Below are positions 9,862-20,570 of a DNA stretch of 64,000 nucleotides, piece by piece. A model generated the notes under the pieces. The model ran no database searches and was not told the origin of the DNA. It was given only the letters and a program-made list of their open reading frames with translations. How positions within the stretch are numbered: position 1 is the first letter of the stretch; each line of letters opens with the position of its first letter. The position numbers were made by a program, and so were the translations under genes. The DNA comes from Paralithodes platypus (lineage: Eukaryota > Arthropoda > Malacostraca > Decapoda > Lithodidae): assembly GCA_032716605.1 (NCBI GenBank), contig CM064572.1, positions 40,024,132 through 40,088,131 of the forward strand, in the 5' to 3' direction.

Positions 9862-12150
9862 TGTGACGTCTACCAGTGTTGGCAGAATCGCCTCTCGGTA
9901 GCCACTAGCGCTCGCCAGGGACATTGAAGTGGGCTACAGTTATCAGAGAATGTTGTTCTCTCTTTCCTAGCAATCGTATTGTCACAGACAGTCCAGTGGT
10001 GGTCTTTATTTTCGTCTGTGACAATGGGAAGTGCTTTATATTATTATTAGAATATTACATGCATTGTATATAGTTAAGGAGAGAGAACAATATAGGCAGT
10101 GTGGTGGATTAGTGTGTGCGTGCGTATACATGTGCTGCTTCCCTCGCTCGGAGGCTCGCGCGCGTGCTTTTTCACGCCCCTTGATTGGCTGGCGTGTCTG
10201 GCTGTGTCATGTGACTCCTGCTGCCTTGTGACGTCTCGGCCTGTGATTGGCCGACCACCGCGTCTTTGTGAGCTCTTGTGTTCGTGGGGGTCCCCAGGAG
10301 CTGCCTTCCTCAGAGCAGGCCAGGGGCGCACACGAATAACATCCTTTTTACAACTGTCCCCCATATCCCCACCATTCTGATACTGTCTCTCTCACTCAAC
10401 TTCCTTTCTTTCATTCCTCAAATCGTTTAACGTCACAGCACTCCCTTTGGGTTCTGTACACGATTTCATATCGGCCCATCGTATTGTGTGCGTCGCTCTC
10501 AGATATATTTACATGTATTAGAATAGGCTATAAGGGTTCTTAGTCTATGGAGGTTTGATGACTCTGTGTGTGTCTCCCTAAGTGTCCTTAGTTTATGGAG
10601 GTTTGATGACTCTTTGTGTGTGTCTTCCTCATTATCAGTAGTGCTCTGCTCGGTTATTTAATGCTAGACTGGGATGAGGTTTCTGTTGTCGTTGTCACCG
10701 ATGTGTGTACGGTTTGTTTATACCTACACGACTTCGACGGTTTCTGTGGTAGCCTAGGTCGTCCTTTTGGTTGTGTCTTTTGCGAGTGCAGCATCGTATT
10801 GTAAGAGGGCATTAGCCTACTACCTTATAACACAGTGCTGCCTCTTTCCTTGACTTTAGAGGGATCGCCAGGGTAGAGCCAGATACTTGAGATCTGGATC
10901 CACCAAGAGAGCATCCCCGTCATTAACGTAACTTTAATCATACCGCCTTAAGGACGACGCTAGGCTATGAGCCTGTCTTGCTCAGCCACAGTTTCCTAAC
11001 CTTGATATCCCAGCTTGACTTTATTCGCCTAGCAGACACTAGTTAGGACCCAAGCTCTTTTGATATGTATGCATTATTATTCACAAGCATTTATTAGTCT
11101 AGGTTGTTGTTGAGTTGCACAACCATAGTAGACTGTTTCGTTGATAAGGAAGTACTTCTTTTAGTGTCGAGCATTACTACCGTTGCGCCTTTATAGTATT
11201 CTCGTGTCAGTTAAAATTATATGTCCTATCTTTTTGTGTATTCGCTTTACACGTGTGGTGTCCCGCCTCCTGCCTTTATATAATTAAGATACGAGCATCT
11301 TATGAGCATCAGACTTTCTTCAGAAGTTTCCAGGTCTATGCTGTAGGACTATACTTCACTTTCTTTCAGATAGGAGTGAAGAGTTTATTGTTGTTTAGAG
11401 TAAATGTAATAAAGCATCTTTTCATTGTATTTAATCTTGCAGTGATTTAATTGATCTTTCCCTAGATTCTTGTTTATGCATTTTAACGTAACTTTCATCC
11501 TGTGTGTTATCAGGCTATACCAGTGTGGGTTAGCCTGAAGTAGAGTACATTTATGCCCAGTTAAGGATACCCCGTTATCGCAGATTAACTCTGGAGGGTA
11601 TAGGTGTTTTGTTCGCCGGCATATAAGTTTGAGGGTTTGGATCTAGCGTACCGTTGTTGCATAGTGCCCTATTACTAGCCCAAGTGGTGATGGGCTGGTC
11701 TATCAGAGTGAGAACTGAGCGATCTCTGCCATACCCATAGCTTACTCTGACTGTTCCTTTTACTTATATATTTTCTAGATCTCAAGTGACGGCATCTCTT
11801 CCGTGGATTGACCTCCCAATCTACCAAGATTGGAAGCCAAAGTGTCACATTTTTTCCTTTGCCCCTCAGCTTTCTCTTCATAATTGCTGAGGGGCACAGG
11901 GCCCTGGGTGGGGCTTTGGTTTCTCGGGCGTTTCTGTCGTCCTCCTCAGCTCCCCGCCATGGAGAGGCTTCGGTCACCCATGCTTTATTGTGGTCGGCTG
12001 GGAGGGTTCTGTGGGGGCGCTCGGTTATGGCCTTGGTCTTGCTCGGGGCCTTGGGGCTGTTCGGCCAGGCAGCTTGGGGAACAACAACAACAACAACAAC
12101 TAGCCCAATCATTAAGTGCCCTTGTTTTATTCGCAGTCCCGGTCGTAACA
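9862..12150 (+). mobile_element. Solo LTR 1 of a TGTGACG...CGTAACA family
   Basis: Begins TGTGACG and ends CGTAACA and is flanked by a GTAT target duplication (9858-9861 and 12151-12154). The flanking minisatellite rejoins perfectly across it, since its other units read through CTTGTATTAA. It shares ends and internal blocks with 14441-16259 and 21779-23492. Its 2289 bp includes a 415-bp retroposon insert at 11684-12098. No internal coding region or second LTR is present, so it is a solo LTR. CCAAT-type ATTGG boxes (10184, 10246) and a TGACGTC (10229) lie in the 5' part and an AATAAA lies near 11408. The superfamily cannot be told from an LTR alone. Confidence 0.85.
11684..12098 (+). mobile_element. 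Retroposon (SINE-like) inside solo LTR 1
   Basis: A 415-bp segment absent from the sister LTRs, flanked by a 10-bp direct repeat ACTAGCCCAA (11674-11683 and 12099-12108) and ending in a (CAA)n tail: the signature of target-primed insertion. No clear tRNA A or B box is seen at its start. It contains a perfect 10-bp hairpin stem, GCCCCTCAGC / GCTGAGGGGC, at about 11863-11898. It could be a SINE of non-tRNA origin or a LINE 3' fragment. Confidence 0.7.
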
Positions 12151-12321
12151 GTATTAATCCGAACAAACTACACAACTCCACTCTCTCTCACTCTTGCACA
12201 CACACACACACACACACACATAGCCAGCACACCACGAAATATTGACCAAATACTGTATATCTCTCGTGTTAGCCTTGTATTAACCCGAACAAACTACACA
12301 ACTCCTCTTTTCTCACTCACT

Positions 12322-12375
<54 letters not shown>

Positions 12376-12463
12376 TAGTCAGCACACCACGAAATACTGT
12401 CCAAATATTCTAGCTATAAATCCCGTGTTTTTCTTGTAAAAACCCGAACAAACTACACAGCTC

Positions 12464-12501
<38 letters not shown>

Positions 12502-12589
12502 TAGTCAGCACACCACGAAATACTATCCAAGTATTCTAGCTATATATTCCGTGTTTTTCTTGTATAAACCCGAACAAACTACACAACTC

Positions 12590-12623
<34 letters not shown>

Positions 12624-12690
12624 TAGTCAGTACACCACGAAATACTGATCAAATACTCTATATCCCATGTTTTCCTTGCATTAGCATATG
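12151..12690. repeat. CA-rich minisatellite, right part
   Basis: Four units of roughly 115-145 bp: CCCGAACAAACTACACAACT, a TC-rich spacer, (CA)n up to about 30 repeats including a short CGCG interruption near 12352, AGTCAGCACACCACGAAATA, and an end TTTTCTTGTA. It continues the array at 9540-9861. Open frames through it are repeat artefacts. Confidence 0.85.
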
Positions 12691-12984
12691 TGTTGGCTGG
12701 TGCCGACGCTCATATCTAGAAATCCTATAGTAAGAAAGAGACCGGCCAACCGAGGCTTCCCGACATTTTGTATCCAACGGAGATTAAAGCCGCTGTCATA
12801 CGAGTGCTTTTTCCGTCGATTTTCTATAAGCAATTTTTTTCTCGTATTATTTCGGGACTTCTTCGCACTGGTATAGGCAATTAGAGGTAGATTGTGTTAG
12901 GCGGGTGAATTCTGATAAACTGTAATTTTGTAAGCTTCCAGATCATAATTGCCCGTAAAAATTGCTCGTGTGACACCGACTTAA

Positions 12985-13122
12985 CCCCTTATGTACCGGC
13001 GACGTATAATTTATTTTATTCTAGCTACTATTAAACGATTCTACTTCGTTTTACAAGGGTCTCCAGCAAATAACAGGCTTCGAACTACCTCACTTAACCC
13101 TTTTAACTGCCATAGATCCTTC
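12985..13122 (-). mobile_element. TTAA MITE family B, truncated copy
   Basis: Starts after TTAA (12981-12984) with CCCCTTATGTACCGGCGACG, the inverted-repeat end of family B, and follows the reverse orientation of the full copy at 54752-54958 until an internal TTAA at 13123, where a family-A MITE begins. The rest of family B is missing. Confidence 0.7.
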
Positions 13123-13126
13123 TTAA

Positions 13127-13451
13127 CAGGAGATGGGCCGTTTTTCTGGTCCCCCCTTTCTTCCTTATGTTTAGCCCCATCTGTTTTAAGATTTTAAGTC
13201 GTTTGGCCCATTAATTTGGTGATTTTTAGACCTTTCACTCCATTTCTTTGACAATATTAAGACCTTTCGTGCCGTGTACAGTAGGTGTCTATTTTTTCCT
13301 GACGAGCGAAAGCGAGCCTGTAAATTTGGACTGGCTTTTTTATATAAAAATATTTACACATATATTTAGAAGGGGCCTGGATCTTGGGGATATTTTGTTA
13401 AGCTTGATGGAAGTCTGTTGAGGAACCAATGAATAAATAAACGTTTCCCCC
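13127..13451 (+). mobile_element. TTAA MITE family A copy
   Basis: Bounded by TTAA at 13123-13126 and 13452-13455. It contains the family-A landmarks in order: TTAGCCCCAT, CCATTTCTTTGACAATAT, AAGACCTTTCGTGCC, GACGAGCGAAAGCGAGCCTG and AAGCTTGATGGAAGTCT. Non-coding, 325 bp. Confidence 0.7.
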
Positions 13452-13455
13452 TTAA

Positions 13456-13720
13456 ATGGCTGAAATTGTATACAACTTAAGTTTGGAAACTGGCAGACTA
13501 AAATTGCACGAAAACATTGACAGAAAGTACGTTCGTGTGACATTGCCGCCAACCCAAGAATTAGCAAATTTTCCTCAGTCTTTCTTCTACTCAACAAGTG
13601 AACTCTGGAACTCTCTCCCTCAATCAATTTTTCCTTCATCCTATGACTTAGACTGCTTTAAACTTAGTGTGTTCAGGCATTTTGACTCCGATGTGCCTAT
13701 AAATTGGCTCTCTGTTACTC
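13456..13720 (+). pseudogene. LINE 3'-terminal coding fragment
   Basis: The frame encodes FYSTSELWNSLPQSIFP and FKLSVFRHF, the conserved RxxxLWNSLP region near the C terminus of CR1/Jockey-type ORF2 proteins. It is 5' truncated by the preceding MITE junction. After about 13720 the frame continues without similarity. No catalytic domain remains. Confidence 0.6.
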
Positions 13721-13969
13721 TCTTTGGCTTAGGGGGAGACACTCGTTGCAGACAGCCTCCCTGTTGTCTCCTTCACATACATAGGGAGGGGGGAAGGGGT
13801 AATAATCACAAATCAATTAGATACGTCAGGCCTTAAATTGGTTAGAAAATCCGGCCTGTCAGCTTTTCCATACTAGTGCCTCTTCTGCTTTATTGAAGTC
13901 CCCCTTTACAATCAGTGTTCTTGGCATTAGGGGCTATTTATTTTAGAATATATGAATAAGACAACTTAA

Positions 13970-14329
13970 AGGGGTAGTCTTGGTTTCTGGTCTGCATATT
14001 TATTTATTAATTTATTTTGTAGTTTCCTCGCTAGACCTCCATCGAGCTTAGAAAAACACCACCTAGATCTCCTTTAAAGTTAAATTTGTACATTTTTCGG
14101 TAGAAAAATGTTGCGGCGAAAGGCCGGTTCCTTCTATGATTAGAGGCTCGCTGTCGCTCGCCAGAGAAAATCGAAACATAAAGGGTACGAGAGGTCTTAG
14201 TATTGATAACAAAATGAGGCAAAAGGTCTCAAAATCGCCAGACTAACGGACCGAACGTCTTAAAACCTCAAAACTAATATGCTAAATATGAGGGAGAAGG
14301 GGTTTCAGAAAAAAGCGAGTACTACCCCC
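13970..14329 (-). mobile_element. TTAA MITE family A, complete copy
   Basis: Flanked by TTAA on both sides (13966-13969, 14330-14333), with short inverted ends AGGGGTAGT and ACTACCCCC. In reverse orientation it carries the same landmarks as the other copies, including a CTCGCTGTCGCTCGCCAG internal motif. The 360-bp length, TTAA targets and lack of coding capacity fit a piggyBac-mobilised MITE; the mobilising transposase is not identified. Confidence 0.75.
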
Positions 14330-14440
14330 TTAAGGCGGTGTAACACGAGCTCCTTTTCCGTCAATTTTTACAGGCAATTGTATTCCTTTGAGATCTGTGC
14401 CTCATAATTTGTTCTTTCCCGCACGTTCGGCAGTTGATGG

Positions 14441-16259
14441 TGTGACGTTAACCACTCCGTTAGAACCGCATGGCTTGTCCTACAGTGACTCGCTAGGATC
14501 GCCAGGGCAGTGGATGTGGCTACAGTTGATGTATTATTGTGTGCTTTATTTCATATGAAAGCTCGTGTCATGGGCAGTCCAGAAAGGCTCTTTGTTTTCG
14601 CCCATGTCAAGGCTTTATATATTTAATTGCAGAGTATATGTTTTATCATTAAGTAGTAATGATAGGATTTGAGAGAGAGAGAGAGAGAGAGTAGAACAGA
14701 GTGAGAGGAGGCGCGCAGTGTTTTTTGCCATGTTCGATGACGTCACAGCTGGCTGGCCTCTTGGGGATTGGTTGGAGGAGTTTTTTACCATGCTTGGTGA
14801 CGTCAAGTTTGGCTGGCTTCTTTGCCATTGGCTGAAGGAATTGTTACCGCTTTGACTACGCGGTGCGAGCTAGTGCTAGTATATATACAGCTCTCTTGCT
14901 ACTCTCTCCCTCAGATCTGGTTTCTAGAACGCATCCCTCTTATCCCTTTGATATCTGTCCCCCTCCGCACCTGAGAACCTTTTTCTCTGCCTATCTCTCT
15001 CATTTTTCATATCTTTCACCACCTTTTATTAATATTATATCCCCTCTGGTTAACTCTGCATAATCAGCTTAATGCTGGCCAGTTGTATTGTGCGTTAAGG
15101 TCTTATATAACCCATGTATGTTAGTTGTTAAGATAAGTTGATCACGAAGCATTGGTTGGCATTCATATTGTTCAGTACCGCTTCCTATAATTATTAGTGT
15201 TCTGCTGGATTAGATAATGCTAGACTAGGAGTCTGATATTATAAGGTATTGTTTCCAATGGGTGCTGGCTTTAGTTAAAAGCTGCACGACATACCTGAGA
15301 ACTGGAGTTGATTGGGTAAATTCTAGTCTGTGTGCCATTGAGAGTAGAGCATGCACAAATGAGAGCTTTTTGCCTATACCATTCTGCACTGTTCTAAGCT
15401 CGTTGTTTGTCTTTGAGGTACACCAGGAGAACGCTTAATACTTCGGTATTAAGATTTCTCAAGATAGCTACCCTTCAGTATAACGTAATAATTGAGGCAC
15501 AGACTTGAGATTTGCACTAGGCTAGGCGGCATGCCATGCACACCAGTATCTCGTATCATTGACTCTAGCTAGACTTTATCAGTCATAGTAGACATTAAGT
15601 ATATTAAACCAATTACTCTTTTTATGCATACCCGTTTATGATTACACAAGCATTTCGCAGCCTAGTTTGATGTATTGAGACACAAACGACTTAGGCTCTT
15701 TTTGTTGATAGGAATACTGCATTGTCGTGGCGATTATTATTAGTGTTGTAGTGTTTAGGATATTCTTGGCTCCGACTGCATTATATCTCCTGCCTTTTTG
15801 TGTGCATAGCCTGCATTGAGCATTGTTCCGCTGCCTGCCTTTTTGGGTTCCATTTCCGATTTGAGCATCTTGATAGCATCTAACATTTAAAGAAGATTCC
15901 TTGTTGGTGTTGAAGGACTGTAGTGCACTTTCTTTCATGCAGGAGTGCCTGACATTTATTGATTAAAGTAACGTAAGCTGTAACTTCTCTTACCACCTTA
16001 CTTTGCATACCATAACCAAGCACCTTCGGTTATAGGTAGTAATAGGCTGTTTTCACATAACATTAAGCCTAGAGTAGACGCACATTTATTGAGAGTTTAA
16101 TAACCTATTATTGTATATAGAACTCTGGAGAGTATTTGTGTTCTTTGTTCACTGGGAATATACATCAGAGGTTGGATCTAGCGCTTTCCGTTGTAGCATT
16201 TATGCCATTACTAGTCCAATGAATAAGAGCCCTGATATATTTAAACCTCAGTCGTAACA
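14441..16259 (+). mobile_element. Solo LTR 2 of the TGTGACG...CGTAACA family
   Basis: TGTGACG start, CGTAACA end, 1819 bp, flanked by ATGG (14437-14440 and 16260-16263). The flanks rejoin as GTTGATGGCAGTAC, exactly the unit of the tandem repeat immediately downstream, so the pre-insertion site is known. Internal blocks match solo LTRs 1 and 3, for instance the blocks around the TAGCGCTTTCCGTTGTAGCA end region. No internal domain is present. Confidence 0.85.
14725..14890 (+). promoter_or_regulatory. Duplicated CRE-CCAAT module and TATA box in solo LTR 2
   Basis: Two TGACGTCA palindromes (14738-14745 and 14798-14805) lie exactly 60 bp apart. Each is followed by ATTGG, a reverse CCAAT box (14767-14771 and 14827-14831), also 60 bp apart. 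A TATATATA follows at 14880, with a pyrimidine-rich possible initiator about 30 bp on. This is a classic-looking LTR promoter: CREB/ATF-type and NF-Y-type sites upstream of TATA. Activity is inferred from motifs only. Confidence 0.6.
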
Positions 16260-16261
16260 AT

Positions 16262-16510
16262 GGCAGTACATATCAATCAACCAATCTATCTATCCATCTA
16301 TTAATTGCACGTTCTTCCCCTCTCGTTCGGTAGTTGATGGAGTACATATCAATCTAACAATCAACCGATCAATCTATCTATCCATTCTTCGTCCCTCCTG
16401 CACGTTCGGCAGTTGATGGCAGTACATTTCAATCAACCAATCTATCTATCCATCTATCCATTGTTCGTTCCTCCCCGCACGTTCGGCAGTTGATGGCAGC
16501 ACCGTTCAAG
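16262..16510 (+). repeat. Tandem repeat hosting solo LTR 2
   Basis: About three units of 75-115 bp built from CGTTCGGCAGTTGATGGCAG, TACATTTCAATCAACC and CTATCTATCCATCTAT blocks. The unit preceding the LTR is at 14405-14440. Non-coding. Confidence 0.75.
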
Positions 16511-16579
16511 GGGATGACAGGCAGGGCTCCCAAGTGTTGACACAGAACCCACTGAGCTAAACCACCTTCTAGTCCCTCC

Positions 16580-16800
16580 CACAGTCACCCACTCTTCTCT
16601 CCCCCAGACACCCACCTACCCCTTCCCCCACACACCTAACCCTCTTCTCCCCCCCACCTAACCCCCTTCTCCCACCCATCTAACCCCCTTCCCCACCCAC
16701 CTAACCCCCTTCCCCCCCACTTAACCTCCCCCCCCCCCCCCCTCCCTAACCCCCTCACCTAACCCCCTTCCCCCCAACGCACCTAAACCCTTTCCCCTGT
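16580..16800 (+). repeat. C-rich CCTAACCCCCTTCCCCCAC minisatellite
   Basis: Irregular copies of a C-rich unit of about 17-20 bp (CACCTAACCCCCTTCCCCC) with homopolymer C runs up to about 14. Strong strand asymmetry; no coding potential. Confidence 0.8.
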
Positions 16801-17040
16801 ATCTATTCATACTGAAAATTGGTACGTATACTCGAAGGCATGAATTCTGCCCCAAAATCATCTTGAAAAAATAAAAAAGAACCTCCGAAATGTAAACATT
16901 GGATACAGAATTACTGAGGAGATTCGATTCAGTTCTAGATACCTCCGAAAATCAAAGGTCATGACCAACATAGATGACTATTTCAATAATTCATGGGGGG
17001 GCCCCCCCCCCCTTTCGTGTATCCCAAATTGGAATTATAA
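16801..17040. other. Unannotated stretch
   Basis: Unique-looking sequence with no supported frame. It includes a run of about 8 G followed by about 12 C near 16996-17015, a perfect short G/C palindrome. Confidence 0.5.
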
Positions 17041-17400
17041 CTAAGACCATGAAAACACTCATTTCTCAAAGTCTGGAGGAAAAAACATGAAAATAAGTGT
17101 GCGAGCCTATTCCCTATAATTACCGAAACAATTACCGGTTGAAGGCCGGTTCCTACTAAATTATACGCATGCTATCGCTCGCCAAGAAAAAAATGCCACC
17201 GAAATGCCACGAAAGGTGTTAAAATTAATAATAAAAACAAATAATAGGGCGAAAGGTCTTAAAATATCCAAAGTAAAGAGGCGAACGTCATACAATCGAA
17301 AAAGTAATGGGCTAAACATGAGGGAGAAAGGGGTCCAGAAACGCACCCCATTTAGTGAAAATCTCCCCGTAAAATTCACTCCTTCCCCTCCCCCCACACA
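17040..17400 (-). mobile_element. TTAA MITE family A copy, antisense, decayed
   Basis: Carries family-A landmarks in reverse: GAAGGCCGGTTCCTACTAAA, GCTATCGCTCGCCAAGAAAA, CGAAAGGTGTTAAAA and GGGCTAAACATGAGGGAGAA. Ends are unclear in C-rich DNA. Confidence 0.6.
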
Positions 17401-17570
17401 CATACACCCCTTCTATCATTAGACAATTATATACAGTTTAAGAATGATCTGTGGGAGTGATAAATGTATAGACTATCTCAAGTAACCCTCTGACTTTCAC
17501 ATAGCCTACCCTTCCTAATCTGAGTAAAATAGCTAATAATAGCCAGAAAGCGGAACAGAAATGGCGTAAT
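17400..17570 (+). mobile_element. TTAA MITE family B, degenerate copy
   Basis: Matches the interior of family B (CAGTTTAAGAATGATCTGTG and AATAATAGCCAGAA) next to the family-A copy, but the inverted ends are not recognisable. Confidence 0.5.
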
Positions 17571-17589
17571 CGGATCTTGAAAGAGTTAA

Positions 17590-17955
17590 TATTCAGTTCT
17601 TCCCATCACATACACAACCCACCCTCCCCCCATGCACCCAATCCCCCCACTTCATCTCTACACCATAACTTTCTCCCTCCCTACCCCAATCCCCCTTTAT
17701 CACATTACTTCAACCCCCTATTCCTCCCCCCCCCCCCTTCCACACCCGATCCCCTACCCCAATCCTCAATACCTAGCCCAACACACACACACACACTCAC
17801 TCATCCACAAACAAAAAAACACATGTTGATGCTTCCCCACCACACACACACACACACGCACAAGCACACAAATCAATGCCACCCCCCCCCCCCCCCCGCC
17901 ACCCACACAAACATACCGTACGTCACCCCTCCCCCCCCCCCCCATACATAAATAA
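17590..17955 (+). repeat. C-rich/CA-rich low-complexity DNA
   Basis: Proline- and threonine-rich open frames here come from long C runs and (CA)n tracts. No domain is seen. Confidence 0.8.
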
Positions 17956-17957
17956 AC

Positions 17958-18779
17958 TTCTAAATAATCCAAATGATAACAACATATTTTGGTTTACTCT
18001 TAACTCATTCAAATCCAACTTCACTACTGCTTCATCCATTCCATCATTAAAATCTCCGACTGGCAATCTTGTAAGTGACCCCCGAGGTAAAGCTAACCTT
18101 CTTGCTGATATTTTCTCCACCAACTCAACCTTAGATGAAATAAATCAAGATGTCTCTGTACTTAATTTTAATTCGCCTGAAATTCCCTCACTTAAGATCC
18201 ACACCAGACATGTCAAAACTATTTTACAGAATCTCTCAGTAGATAAAGCTCCTGGTCCAGATGAAATTCCTCCAATAGTACTTAAGAATTGCTCCTTGGT
18301 GCTCGCTCCTGTATTGGCAAAATTTGTCCGTCTGTGTACTCATACCTCATGCTTCCCAGTACCCTGAAAAGAAGCAAACATCCATCCAGTTCCTAAAAAA
18401 GGTGCCTCTTCAGATCCATCAAACTACAGACCAATAGCTATAACTTCCACTCTTGGTAAAGTCTTTGAAATTATATTAAATAATCACATAATTAAGCATC
18501 TTGAGAATAATAAATTAATCGGTGATAGGCAATATGGTTTTAGACGATGTTGATCAACTGCAGACATTCTTTGCCTTCTTACGCATCAAATCAACCAAGC
18601 TACAGACCAACATGGTGAAACACATATAATAGCACTGGATATATCAAAGGCATTTGATAAGAGTCTGGCATCAATCCTTATTGTCGAAGATGTCACACTA
18701 CGGCCTTGCATCATTAGTTACACTAATTTCTTCTTATCTTCATAACAGAAAAATATGTGTAATGGTAGATGGCCTTTAT
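17958..18779 (+). pseudogene. Poly(A)-tailed LINE, RT segment 1
   Basis: Encodes the linker and first half of a Jockey/CR1-type RT: DKAPGPDEIPP, SNYRPIAITSTLGKVFE, RQYGFRR, then IIALDISKAFD (motif A). In-frame TGA codons at 18365-18367 and 18551-18553 and a one-base shift near 18656 break it; the downstream frame continues RVWHQSLLSKMSHYGL. The 5' end is truncated in C-rich DNA. At 18779 the frame is cut by a MITE and resumes exactly at 19818. Confidence 0.85.
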
Positions 18780-19817
18780 CACCTTACGAGCGGGTGGTGG
18801 AGTATATTTCACAGTGCCGCTCAGCGTTTTTTTTTTTTACCATAATTTTTTTTTTTTTTTTTTTTTTCTATATTCCAACTTACTTCCTCTCGGGCATAGG
18901 CTGAGAGCCTTAACATTCACCGCTTTACAATGAACAGTGAAGCCTGTGAGGTCTTGTTCCAGTCTAGGGAGTGAGACATGTGAAGCACGTAGAGTACAAC
19001 GAGCACCTGCCATCTTGCCTTCACATGAGGCACGGTGCTCACTCATGGCCCGAAACGACCCCATCTCTGAAGCCATCTCGTTCCCGTGCTTCACTGTCTC
19101 ATCCCCTACACTCGGACTCTCACACTTACACACACACAACGCCACCTGTTGAGCAGATAACTCACCAGGCATTGCACCCCTATAGCATATTTTGAATATG
19201 GGAATATTCATACACTGCTATTTAATCAGGGAACAATGAGGGTATTTTATTGACGTTTCGGTGGGCTTGTGGTAATGCACTGATACTAGGTACAGCACAA
19301 ATTCCATCCCAATAATATCTTCCCATTGATACATCGGGATTTGAACCCGGGACCTTTGGATTACCAGGCCAGTGGCAAGACCACTCCACCACACCTCCCC
19401 TATGGGGTTGTTTCCGTGCTCTTTTTCATGCATAAACAAGACCCAGAGCGTAATACAAGTATGTATCCGTGAAAGGGCGTAAATTGAGCTTTCCAATGAC
19501 ACTTGAACCATCCTTCTAAGATCACTGGTTGTCTTGCAACGATTGTGCAACCGAAGGGCAAAATCGCGAAAATACGGTAATTTCATTATATAATTATGTA
19601 TGTAGCGAGGGAGTGAGGGTGGATGTAAGTGGAGTACATCTCAGTTGGTCCACGGCGGCCGTGGCGAGCGGTCATGAGGTAACCCATGCTCCTCCCGTCA
19701 CTTGTCTCTCTCTCAGAGCCAATATTGCGCCAAAATTGCACTCGGGCTTAAGTCGGGCCCCGCCACATAGTCCAAATTTTTCGATACGGACTTAAGTCGG
19801 GCCCCGATAGACAAGGG
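18780..19817 (+). mobile_element. MITE family C, copy 1 (with nested SINE)
   Basis: Starts CACCTTACGAGCGGG and ends CCCGATAGACAAGGG, flanked by TTAT (18776-18779 and 19818-19821). Dropping it and one TTAT rejoins the LINE frame. Relative to copy 2 (20099-20566) it has an extra segment of about 555 bp, the SINE. The shared body includes a duplicated ACTTAAGTCGGGCCCCG motif and about 400 bp of near-identical sequence. No coding capacity; TTAW targets suggest piggyBac-type mobilisation. Confidence 0.8.
18849..19403 (-). mobile_element. tRNA-Thr-derived SINE, antisense, nested in the MITE
   Basis: On the minus strand the head (from about 19403) has a TGGTGGAGTGG A-box-like region, a CCTGGTAA anticodon-loop-like sequence as in tRNA-Thr(GGT), and a GGTTCAAATCC B box. 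It is followed by a long unrelated body and a poly(A) tail, seen on the plus strand as the T run at 18849-18868. The acceptor stem does not fold as an intact tRNA. Transcription by Pol III from the internal promoter is expected for such elements. Confidence 0.75.
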
Positions 19818-20098
19818 TTATTCTCAATTTCACTCAATAAATGCTGGTGTTCCCAGGTATCAGTTTTGGCCCAACTCTGTTCCTCATTCATATCAATGAT
19901 CTCATATCTACCACTCATAATCCAATACATTCCTACACAGATGACTCAACACTCCACAGTTCCTTCACATTTACCAATTCTTTCACCCAACCCGATCTTA
20001 TAAATTAAAAAATAAACACTGCAATTTCTCTGAACCAGGACCTATCTAGAATTAATGAATGGGGACAAAAGAATCTAGTTTCCTTTAACACCTTAAGA
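19818..20098 (+). pseudogene. Poly(A)-tailed LINE, RT segment 2
   Basis: Continues the LINE with motif B (GVP, then SVLAPTLFLIHINDL after a frameshift), and a YTDDSTLHSS motif C in place of the usual Y/F-A-D-D. It ends with INEWGQKNLVSFN where the second MITE copy starts. Joined across both MITEs, the order is that of one RT domain. Confidence 0.85.
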
Positions 20099-20566
20099 GC
20101 GGGTGGTGGAGTATATTTCACTGTGCCGCCCAGCGTTTTTTTTTGCCATAATTAGGGTGGTTTCCGTGCTCTTTTTCATGCATAAACAAGACCCAGAGCG
20201 TAATACAAGTATGTATCCCTGAAAGGGTGTAAATTGAGCTTTCCAATGACACCCGAACCATTTTTCTACGATCACTGGTTGTCTTGCAACGATCGTGCAA
20301 CCGAACGGCAAAATCGCTAAAATACGGTAATTTCTTTAATAATTACGTATGTAGCGAGGGAGTGAGGGTGGATGTAAGTGGAGTACATCTCAGTTGGTCC
20401 ACGGCGGCCGTGGCAAGCTGTCATGAGGTAACCCATGCTCCTCCCGTCGCTCGTCTCTCTCTCAGAGCCAATTTTGCTCCAAAATTGCACACAGACTTAA
20501 GTCGGGCCCCGCCACATAGTCCAAATTTTTCTATACGGACTTAAGTCGGGCCCCGATAGACAAGGG
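20099..20566 (+). mobile_element. MITE family C, copy 2
   Basis: 468 bp, CACCTTAAGAGCGGG to CCCGATAGACAAGGG, flanked by TTAA (20095-20098 and 20567-20570). The LINE coding frame reads through perfectly if the MITE and one TTAA are ignored, which proves the boundaries and the 4-bp duplication. Confidence 0.88.
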
Positions 20567-20570
20567 TTAA

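Noticed and set aside
10031..10380. Overlapping open frames on both strands near 10.1-10.4 kb
   Set aside because: They lie in a GC-rich part of solo LTR 1 and are not conserved in the sister LTRs.
11675..12378. Long frames of 140-170 codons near 11.7-12.4 kb
   Set aside because: They run through a retroposon, a (CAA)n tail and (CA)n repeats; composition artefact.
16990..17016. G-run followed by C-run palindrome
   Set aside because: Short homopolymer juxtaposition near a C-rich minisatellite; could be sequencing or assembly noise.
17577..17972. Proline/histidine-rich open frames
   Set aside because: C-rich and CA-rich low-complexity DNA; no domain or start context.
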